Below, piece after piece: positions 1-5,245 of a stretch of DNA of 7,928 nucleotides. The number at the start of each line of letters is the position of its first letter. The first letter of the stretch is position 1. The position numbers were made by a program, and so were the translations under genes. Location: contig JAAZDA010000185.1 of the NCBI GenBank assembly GCA_012512995.1, positions 1-7,928 of the forward strand, given 5' to 3'. The stretch is from Clostridiales bacterium (GTDB taxonomy: Bacteria > Bacillota > Clostridia > Lachnospirales > Lachnospiraceae). Under the pieces are notes generated by a model. The model was not told where the DNA came from and ran no database searches. It was given only the letters and a program-made list of their open reading frames with translations.

Positions 1-2122
1 GAGCCTTAGCCGCAAGATCTGCATTTCCCGGGTCTGCCGCTGCCGCCTGTGCCGCTGCTACAGCTGCTGCCTGAGCTGACTGCGCCGCATTGGTAAGTGA
101 CGTCACATCACTGCCCGTCGCCTGAGAAGCCGAGTCAGCCGATGAGGAATCATCCGCAGGTGTCTCCACTACAGTCGATCCTCCTCCGTCGAATCCGTCA
201 TCAGTAACGCGTCCCGCGCCCTTATCTGCCTTTTTGCCGACTTTATCAACATCGAGAACACCTGTCCCGGTATGAACAATGACAGGCTCTCCCTTTTCAA
301 TATTCGCATAAATAGTTTTGGCGGCTGAAAGCGGAAGGTTTACACATCCGTGCGAACCGGATGTAAGATATATGCCTCCTCCGAATTTTGAGCGCCACGT
401 AGCATCGTGAAGACCTATTCCTCTGTTAAACGGCATCCAGTAATTGACATGTGACTGGTATCCTTCACCAACAAGCGTCGCGTTCGTTTCTTTGAATGTA
501 ATATCATATATTCCGTCAGGCGTCCCTGTTACATGAGCAACATTTCCTGTCACACATGGCGTCTCTATAACACAAAGCCCATCCACATAACACCATACGT
601 GCTGATTATCGAGATCCACTTCCACATATGTGTCTCCCCAGTCATCATCACCGAACTCCTCGCCCTTGCTTGTCCATACGGGTTCAACAGTTCCTTTATA
701 TCCTTTACTGATGTCTTCCACTATGAGTTTTGCCGTCTCTACCTGATCCATCTCCCACCCGAATGAACCTGCGGGCACAGTGACTTCTTCATTGGTCGAT
801 GTATGGAACTTCCGTTCCTTGTTGTAAGTATCATGTTTTCCTGCAAGATCCGCCACCCACTCGGTAACTTTGGCAGCATTCAGCTTTACTCCGTCCATGC
901 TTCCGTATGAGAACCATTCATGGAAAACATCACTCGTGAGTTCTTCCGTCTCATCCCCAAATTCAAATTTCAGGTCAGCGGTCATTGCTTTGTTCAGTTC
1001 CGATACGGTCTCGGCTATCGTCTCACTGTCCGACCTGACGTACGCCTCCGCATAACACCCTTCAGCATCCATGTCCATGGTATCTGTAAGACCATTGATA
1101 CTGTTCTCGACCGCGGCGAGCGTTTTATACCTTAGCGGCGCCGAACCGTTGTTCTCAGCTGTCACTTCATACTGCCCGATCCCGCTGTTATATGAATATG
1201 ATGCATTCACAGGCTGAACCACATTTTCAATATTGAAAAAGACCAGACCGTCCACTTTTTCTTTGAGGACCGTCGCATTATAACTGACAGTGCTTCCACT
1301 TGTCAGCGCAACATCTCCGCCAAGTGCCGCCCGCACCCAGTCAAAGGCGTTCTGCGATTTCAGGAGTTTTCCGGTACTGCCATCAAATACAGGTTCCAGG
1401 TCTATATCTGAAGCTTTTATCGTATCAGTCAGGCCGTTCCGTCCTGTTATAGTCAAAACATATCCTTCGGCATCATTTTTTATTTCATTCTCGACCTGAA
1501 CAGGCGTCTCATTTGCAACATTGCGGCCGTTTATTGATGTGTTAGGAAGAAAATGTTTTGAATAATATAATGCTCCGGCAATGTAGGCAACACCAAAAAC
1601 TGCAGCCAGTATGATCAGGATCTTTATTCCGTTCTTTTTGAAAAAAGCTCCTGTTGCTGCGAGCGCATCAGAAAACTTCTTTTTTTCTGTTTCAGCTGAG
1701 TCGGCTTTTCCCTCCGGGACAACTTGTCCTGTCGAGTCAGATTTTTCTGCTGAGTCATCTTGCCCTGTTGAGTCGGATTTTTCTGCTGAGTCATCTTGTC
1801 CTGTTGAGTCGGATTTTTCTGCTGAGATATCTTGTCCTGTTGAGTCGGATTTTTCTGCTGAGACAGTTTGTCCCTCTGAGTCAGATGTCTGTCCTTCAGA
1901 AGTTTTTTCTGTCTGGACTTTCATCTCAGCCGGGAATTCCATGAAATCAGCCGGTTTTTCTTCGTCTTCATCCGCATCAACAGTCTCATCATTGCTGTCA
2001 TCCAGCTCTCTGTAGTCAAAGTCATCATCTGCTATCTCTTCAGCATCAATGTCAACTATGTCAAAGTCATCGTCAGCTGTTCCATTTCCGTCATCTGCCA
2101 TGAAACACATAAATTTATTCAT
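1..2122 (-). CDS. Membrane-anchored L,D-transpeptidase (YkuD domain) with acidic repeat-bearing N-terminal tail; 3' end cut by window edge
   Basis: An open frame of 707 codons runs from ATG 2122 to the window edge with no stop. Layout: an acidic Asp/Glu-rich tail (residues 1-145) containing four 12-residue repeats; a Lys-rich stretch; one transmembrane helix (about 166-187); an extracellular region beginning NTSINGRNV that resembles PG_binding_4 domains; then a YkuD catalytic domain (about 497-620). The catalytic motif SHGCVNLP places the nucleophile at Cys593 and its neighbour at His591, with the conserved LHDATWR giving His572. Family members such as enterococcal Ldtfm make 3-3 peptidoglycan cross-links; that role here is inferred. 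With no cleavable signal seen, the tail should be cytoplasmic and the catalytic part external. After the catalytic domain comes an Ala/Ser/Asp-rich low-complexity tail, still open at base 1. Start 2122 is preferred because AGG lies 7 nt upstream; in-frame ATGs at 2110 and 2101 lack a ribosome binding site. It follows its own promoter, downstream of the glgD terminator. Confidence 0.93.
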   Translation of the reverse strand, partial: MNKFMCFMADDGNGTADDDFDIVDIDAEEIADDDFDYRELDDSNDETVDADEDEEKPADFMEFPAEMKVQTEKTSEGQTSDSEGQTVSAEKSDSTGQDISAEKSDSTGQDDSAEKSDSTGQDDSAEKSDSTGQVVPEGKADSAETEKKKFSDALAATGAFFKKNGIKILIILAAVFGVAYIAGALYYSKHFLPNTSINGRNVANETPVQVENEIKNDAEGYVLTITGRNGLTDTIKASDIDLEPVFDGSTGKLLKSQNAFDWVRAALGGDVALTSGSTVSYNATVLKEKVDGLVFFNIENVVQPVNASYSYNSGIGQYEVTAENNGSAPLRYKTLAAVENSINGLTDTMDMDAEGCYAEAYVRSDSETIAETVSELNKAMTADLKFEFGDETEELTSDVFHEWFSYGSMDGVKLNAAKVTEWVADLAGKHDTYNKERKFHTSTNEEVTVPAGSFGWEMDQVETAKLIVEDISKGYKGTVEPVWTSKGEEFGDDDWGDTYVEVDLDNQHVWCYVDGLCVIETPCVTGNVAHVTGTPDGIYDITFKETNATLVGEGYQSHVNYWMPFNRGIGLHDATWRSKFGGGIYLTSGSHGCVNLPLSAAKTIYANIEKGEPVIVHTGTGVLDVDKVGKKADKGAGRVTDDGFDGGGSTVVETPADDSSSADSASQATGSDVTSLTNAAQSAQAAAVAAAQAAAADPGNADLAAKA
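1718..1861 (-). repeat. Four tandem 36-bp repeats inside the L,D-transpeptidase gene (12-residue unit SAEKSDSTGQ-x-x)
   Basis: Four nearly identical 36-bp units encode residues 88-99, 100-111, 112-123 and 124-135, each reading SAEKSDSTGQ followed by DI, DD, DD or VV. Degenerate copies flank the array: SDSEGQTV at residues 80-87 and PEGKADSAE from 136. The units differ at only a few nucleotides, which suggests recent expansion by slippage or unequal recombination. The array lies in the predicted cytoplasmic tail before the membrane helix. It is hydrophilic, low in complexity and probably disordered. Copy number may differ between strains. Confidence 0.92.
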
Positions 2123-2186
2123 CACTATTCCTATTCCCTCAGAACAATCGTATCCCAATCCACAAAATATGAGTTCAGACCTGAAA

Positions 2187-2215
2187 ATAGTATCAGTTTC
2201 CGGAGCGAATAACAA
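2187..2215 (-). promoter_or_regulatory. Predicted sigma-A promoter of the L,D-transpeptidase gene
   Basis: On the minus strand TTGTTA (2215-2210) and TACTAT (2192-2187) are separated by exactly 17 bp. This is a good vegetative-type promoter. It would start transcription near 2180 and leave an untranslated leader of roughly 58 nt before the ATG at 2122. It lies between the glgD terminator and the transpeptidase gene, so the latter appears to be its own transcription unit. Confidence 0.5.
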
Positions 2216-2250
2216 CTGTATTGTCCCAAATTGCGTTAGATCGGCAGAAT

Positions 2251-2264
2251 TGTTACTGTTCACA
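2251..2264. repeat. 14-nt intergenic motif shared with the groEL-glgC mosaic element
   Basis: The plus strand reads TGTTACTGTTCACA here and again, identically, at 4819-4832. Here it stands alone in the glgD to L,D-transpeptidase spacer, about 35 bp upstream of the predicted -35 box of the transpeptidase gene. I do not see the direct repeats or hairpins that accompany the second copy. It may be a remnant of the same mobile repeat or a protein-binding site; the sequence does not decide. Confidence 0.5.
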
Positions 2265-2340
2265 GGCTCCAAGACTTAAGTGTTCGTTTGAGCATGTCCA
2301 TCTCAGGCGCGCTCTCTCTTTGTTTTGCCGTATTTCTTTA

Positions 2341-2374
2341 AAATTAAAAGCCCCCGTAGTAACTTCTGCGGGGG
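2341..2374 (-). terminator. Rho-independent terminator of the glgCD operon
   Basis: Read on the minus strand, CCCCCGCAG (2374-2366) pairs with CTACGGGGG (2359-2351) across a 6-nt loop, with one wobble pair. CTTTTAATTTT follows directly. The hairpin starts 26 nt beyond the glgD stop codon, so it should end the glgC-glgD transcript before the transpeptidase promoter. Confidence 0.88.
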
Positions 2375-2399
2375 TTCATTCATTTCATACTGTAATTTG

Positions 2400-3518
2400 T
2401 CAGATCACATCGTCTCTCTTTATGTAACCCGGTTTATCCGGCGTTGCAATAATTTCCTTCAAATGGACTATCTTAGCCCATTTATCAACTACCTGGTATT
2501 CAAGGTGCACATTTTTGTCGATCTCAGTGTGTCCCAGTATCAGGCAGTTCTTTACAACTGCGCCTTTCTTAATTGTTACCCCGCGTCCTATGACAGAGTT
2601 CTCCACCGTGCCTTCTATCACACAACCGTTTGCGATCATGGAATTGCGGACTGATGCTCCATCAACATACTTCGTGGGGCACGAGTCTGTCGTCTGAGTG
2701 TGTATAGTCCAGTCCGGCTGGAAAAGGCTCTTGGCTGTATCAATATTCAGCAGATCCATATTCGCATCAAAGTAGCTCATGAAATCACAGATCGCGGCAA
2801 AATATCCTTTATGCTGAATGCCTCTGATATCAAGCTGATCCTTTCCTGCATTCATTACATCTGCCAACGTGTATATGGATGATGCTTTCTGCGCTCCCCT
2901 GATCAGCTTCAGAAAGAGATCATTCTTCATGACGTATGTATCCATGAAGATGTTCCTGTCATTTGCTGTTCCAAGGTTTGGCAGGATACTCTTCAGCTTC
3001 TTCTGCCTGTCGAACTCAATGATCTGGCAGTTTGAATATCCTTCTTTTGCGTTGTTTACGCGGTGATAAAGGAGTGAAATATTCGCTCCGGATTCTATGT
3101 GCTGCTCTATAAGATCACTGAAATTCTCAGTAAAGACCATATAGCCCGGCGTGAGGATCACATATTCTTCATGCATGCGCTCTATGATATCAAGATTTCC
3201 GGCATACGCGCTTATATCAGTGTTATAGACATCATTCAACGGGCTGTCCTGATTGAAAAGCAGTTGCAGTTTACCACGTTTTGTATTGATGTTGTAATGC
3301 TGCCCTCCGGCAAGATGCTCTGCAAGTGACCGCGGATTCTGACTCACGTAGACCTGAATATGGTCTACGCCGGAATTTGACAGATTCGATACTGGGAAAT
3401 CAATGACCCTGTATCTTCCGAGAAACGAAAACGCGCCGATCGGACGGTGATCCTGCAGTCCTTCGACCCTGAAACGGCTGCCTGACGATGTGACAATTCC
3501 ATATGCATTTTCGCTCAT
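2400..3518 (-). CDS. glgD: GlgD, catalytically degenerate subunit of ADP-glucose pyrophosphorylase
   Basis: This 372-residue protein has the same nucleotidyltransferase plus left-handed beta-helix layout as GlgC. It matches the Firmicutes GlgD family: GRYRVIDFPVSNLSNSG at residues 34-50, IYTLADVMN at 215-223, and a hexapeptide-repeat region at about 285-345. The GGRGSRL nucleotide loop of GlgC is replaced by TSSGSRFR (10-17), the catalytic SGDHIY by TPGYMV (123-128), the EKP glucose-1-phosphate motif by DRQKK (170-174), and WKDVGT is absent. It should therefore be inactive or nearly so alone. In studied Firmicutes, GlgD pairs with GlgC and changes the activity and regulation of the glycogen enzyme; that role here is inferred from family knowledge. 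ATG 3518 lies 1 nt past the glgC stop, and AAGGGGG (3534-3528), inside the end of glgC, gives 9-nt spacing, so translation is probably coupled. A terminator follows. Confidence 0.95.
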   Translation of the reverse strand: MSENAYGIVTSSGSRFRVEGLQDHRPIGAFSFLGRYRVIDFPVSNLSNSGVDHIQVYVSQNPRSLAEHLAGGQHYNINTKRGKLQLLFNQDSPLNDVYNTDISAYAGNLDIIERMHEEYVILTPGYMVFTENFSDLIEQHIESGANISLLYHRVNNAKEGYSNCQIIEFDRQKKLKSILPNLGTANDRNIFMDTYVMKNDLFLKLIRGAQKASSIYTLADVMNAGKDQLDIRGIQHKGYFAAICDFMSYFDANMDLLNIDTAKSLFQPDWTIHTQTTDSCPTKYVDGASVRNSMIANGCVIEGTVENSVIGRGVTIKKGAVVKNCLILGHTEIDKNVHLEYQVVDKWAKIVHLKEIIATPDKPGYIKRDDVI

Positions 3519-3519
3519 C

Positions 3520-4698
3520 TTATTTGTCCCCCTTACCGTTTTCTGTGTAAGACGTCATTACTTCTCCATCCTTCACATCATGCGCTACAAGGAGTATGCT
3601 CTCGCTGTTCGCACTTCCGACTTTTGCCCCCGCGCCTATACTGACACCGTCAGCCACGAGTGCTCTCGTCACTTTTGCTCCCTCTCCTACCTTTGCGTTG
3701 GGCATCAGCACAGTGTCTGAAACGACCGCATTCTTTGCTATTTCAGTACCTGTGAACAGTACCGATCGCTTGACTGTTCCTTCAACATCGCTGCCCTGCG
3801 TGATATATGCGACATCTATCTTCGCATCCGGTCCGATATACTGTGGAAGCGCGTTCTGATTCTCGGAGTAGATAAGCCACCCGGCGTCCCCCAGATTGAG
3901 CTGGTTCTTCCTGTCAAGCAGATCCATATTCGCTTCCCAGAGCGAATCAATAGTCCCTACATCCTTCCAGTAACCCTTGAATTCATATGAATAAAGAGCA
4001 CATCCATCACCAAGCATAGTGGGAATTATGTCCTTGCCAAAATCATGATGTGATTCCTCATTTTTCATATCCGAAATCAGCATCTTCCGAAGTTGTTTCC
4101 AATTGAAAATATATATTCCCATCGAAGCAAGATTACTCTTCGGTTTCTCTGGTTTTTCATCAAATTCTACTATTCTGCCGGTCTCATCTGTATTCATTAT
4201 GCCAAATCTGCTTGCTTCCTTCATCGGGACTCCAAAGACCGCAATAGTAGCATCCGCATTGTTTTCTTTATGAAAATCCAGCATTTTGTCGTAATTCATT
4301 TTGTAGATGTGATCTCCGGAAAGGACGAGAAGATATTCAGGATCGTACTTGTCTATGAAATCAATATTCTGTGAAATTGCGTCCGCAGTTCCCCTGTAGA
4401 CGTCCAGGTTCGCATCCGCCTTCTCACGCGGCGGCAGAACAAATACACCTGAATCCTTGGAATCGAGACCCCATCTTCTGCCAGCCGCCACATAGCTGTT
4501 CAGCAGAACGGATTCATACTGTGTCAGGACTCCGATAACATCTATACCACTGTTGGAGCAGTTGCTAAGCGGGAAATCGATGATACGATACTTACCGCCG
4601 AAAGAAACGGCGGGCTTGGCCACTTTATTTGTGAGATCCTTCAGTCGGCTTCCGCGCCCACCGGCCAGGATCATGGCCAACATCTCATTTTGCTTCAT
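3520..4698 (-). CDS. glgC: GlgC, glucose-1-phosphate adenylyltransferase (ADP-glucose pyrophosphorylase catalytic subunit)
   Basis: GlgC makes ADP-glucose from ATP and glucose-1-phosphate, the committed step of cytoplasmic glycogen synthesis. The 392-residue length is normal for Firmicutes. Visible motifs in order: ILAGGRGSRLKDLT (10-23, nucleotide loop), KPAVSFGGKYRIIDFPLSN (28-46), YRGTADAI (101-108), LSGDHIY (126-132) with the probable metal/catalytic Asp129, FDEKP (179-183) with probable glucose-1-phosphate lysine Lys182, SMGIYIF (192-198) and WKDVGT (244-249). A C-terminal left-handed beta-helix with hexapeptide-like repeats covers about 288-370. A small oddity is KMNY (133-136), where many homologues have KMDY. 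ATG 4698 has AAGGGGG 6 nt upstream (4711-4705). It is the first gene of a two-gene operon with glgD. Upstream I see no strong promoter, but there is a perfect palindrome at 4725-4743. No other glycogen genes are in the window. Confidence 0.97.
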   Translation of the reverse strand: MKQNEMLAMILAGGRGSRLKDLTNKVAKPAVSFGGKYRIIDFPLSNCSNSGIDVIGVLTQYESVLLNSYVAAGRRWGLDSKDSGVFVLPPREKADANLDVYRGTADAISQNIDFIDKYDPEYLLVLSGDHIYKMNYDKMLDFHKENNADATIAVFGVPMKEASRFGIMNTDETGRIVEFDEKPEKPKSNLASMGIYIFNWKQLRKMLISDMKNEESHHDFGKDIIPTMLGDGCALYSYEFKGYWKDVGTIDSLWEANMDLLDRKNQLNLGDAGWLIYSENQNALPQYIGPDAKIDVAYITQGSDVEGTVKRSVLFTGTEIAKNAVVSDTVLMPNAKVGEGAKVTRALVADGVSIGAGAKVGSANSESILLVAHDVKDGEVMTSYTENGKGDK

Positions 4699-4724
4699 AA
4701 CAAACCCCCTTGTTTTCCAGGATT

Positions 4725-4743
4725 GTCAAAAGTATCTTTTGAC
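4725..4743. promoter_or_regulatory. Perfect 19-bp palindrome upstream of glgC, candidate operator
   Basis: GTCAAAAGTATCTTTTGAC consists of two perfect 8-bp arms around a 3-bp centre. It ends 27 bp upstream of the glgC start codon. If the weak TAAAAT at 4757-4752 is the -10 box, the palindrome covers roughly the first 20 transcribed bases, a typical repressor-operator position. It lacks the following T-run expected of a terminator. The protein that might bind it is unknown; a short leader-RNA hairpin is the alternative. Confidence 0.4.
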
Positions 4744-4907
4744 TTGGCTTCATTTTACTACAATATGTTCATTATTTGGACATTTTTTGCTCAGAAATTG
4801 GCAATATTTACAGTAACGTGTTACTGTTCACATCTTTTTAGCCCTGAAACGCCATACTGAATGGTTTGAATTATCGTTTTACCTGTTAAACCCGATGGTC
4901 ATCGAAA

Positions 4908-4993
4908 TTCGCGGGTAAGGTAGCAAGTCTGGCATAGACAAACGCGACAGGCTTACCCGCGAAATGGGGCAGACAGTCGGATTCGCGGGTAAG
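4908..4993. repeat. Three copies of TTCGCGGGTAAG able to form alternative hairpins
   Basis: The 12-mer TTCGCGGGTAAG occurs at 4908-4919 and 4982-4993, and its exact reverse complement CTTACCCGCGAA at 4952-4963. The central inverted copy can pair perfectly with either flank: the left with a 32-nt loop, or the right with an 18-nt loop. The two 12-bp stems exclude each other. The pattern holds on both strands, so it could act as DNA cruciform or as RNA in either direction. Confidence 0.75.
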
Positions 4994-5004
4994 GAGCCGA
5001 GTCA

Positions 5005-5041
5005 GGCACACCCAGACAATCCTTCAGCGTCTGGGCGTGCC
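5005..5041. repeat. 13-bp inverted repeat (hairpin) at the right part of the mosaic element
   Basis: GGCACACCCAGAC (5005-5017) and GTCTGGGCGTGCC (5029-5041) pair over 13 positions with a single mismatch, which would be a G-U wobble in a minus-strand RNA. The loop is 11 nt. No T-run follows on either side, so it is not an intrinsic terminator. It abuts the inverted end at 5043-5049. Confidence 0.75.
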
Positions 5042-5079
5042 AGTGAACATTAAACAGTAACGTTATGGCGCGCATACCG

Positions 5080-5116
5080 AAAAAGGACGGGTTCCGTCAG
5101 GAACCCCGTCCTTTTT
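5080..5116. terminator. Bidirectional Rho-independent terminator
   Basis: AAAAAGGACGGGTTCC (5080-5095) pairs with GGAACCCCGTCCTTTTT (5100-5116) across a GTCA loop, with one bulged C. Because A-runs and T-runs flank both sides, it would work in both directions. On the minus strand it stands about 65 bp beyond the groESL terminator and may be a backup. On the plus strand no gene leads into it. Confidence 0.85.
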
Positions 5117-5180
5117 AATTTACTTCGTAAAACGCGACACGTGTCCTTTACGTGTTCATCCCTATATTGGGCCGGTCATC

Positions 5181-5226
5181 AAACAAAAACCGCGTTTCCT
5201 GCGAGCAGGAACGCGGTTTTTGTTTT
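5181..5226 (-). terminator. Rho-independent terminator of the groESL operon
   Basis: AACCGCGTTTCCTG and CAGGAACGCGGTT form a GC-rich stem with one unpaired T and a tiny CGAG loop. It is bordered by AAACAAAAA (from 5181) and TTTTTGTTT, so on the minus strand it ends in a T-run. It begins about 20 bp beyond the groEL stop. By symmetry it might also work on the plus strand. Confidence 0.9.
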
Positions 5227-5245
5227 CTTCCCTTATATCAATATA

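Larger units (their letters stand above)
4810..5063. repeat. Mosaic intergenic repeat element with paired ends (MITE-like or REP-like)
   Basis: The outer limits are an identical 10-nt direct repeat, ACAGTAACGT, at 4810-4819 and 5054-5063. Just inside lie short inverted ends, TGTTCAC (4825-4831) and GTGAACA (5043-5049). The left end is also a palindrome, ACAGTAACGTGTTACTGT (4810-4827). The interior has three copies of TTCGCGGGTAAG, two direct and one inverted, and a 13-bp hairpin. Two diverged units with a 74-bp period are visible from 4907 and 4981, both running from ATTCGCGGGTAAGG into an AGTC-GGCA-like stretch. It is non-coding. The design resembles a small non-autonomous mobile element or dispersed palindromic repeat, but I cannot test for other genomic copies; a structured RNA is the alternative. 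Confidence 0.5.
4699..5245. other. 547-bp gene-free interval between groEL and glgC
   Basis: No credible reading frame occurs on either strand; the longest minus-strand frame noticed in the repeat part is about 18 codons and lacks a ribosome binding site. Starting from the groEL side, the interval holds the groESL terminator, a spacer with a GACACGTGTC palindrome (5136-5145), a bidirectional terminator, a mosaic repeat element rich in hairpins, an AT-rich stretch (about 4740-4810) where the glgC promoter should lie, and a palindrome next to the glgC start. A weak -10-like TAAAAT (4757-4752, minus strand) has no recognisable -35 partner. Confidence 0.8.

Noticed and set aside
533..766. Plus-strand 77-codon frame
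   Set aside because: It is antisense to the YkuD catalytic domain of the transpeptidase, with no ribosome binding site or recognisable family.
1687..1902. CRISPR-like array (36-bp repeat length)
   Set aside because: The repeats are directly adjacent with no unique spacers and keep a coding frame; this is a protein tandem repeat.
1611..2015. Plus-strand 134-codon frame with repeats
   Set aside because: It is antisense to the L,D-transpeptidase gene, and its repeats only mirror the 36-bp array of the real gene.
4739..4764. Plus-strand promoter TTGACT with TACAAT for a possible small RNA ending at 5116
   Set aside because: The spacing is only 14 bp, too short for a sigma-A promoter, and the -35 overlaps the palindrome at 4725-4743.
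4860..4935. Small peptide genes in the mosaic element (up to about 18 codons)
   Set aside because: There is no ribosome binding site and no conserved feature; the frames are set by the hairpin repeats.
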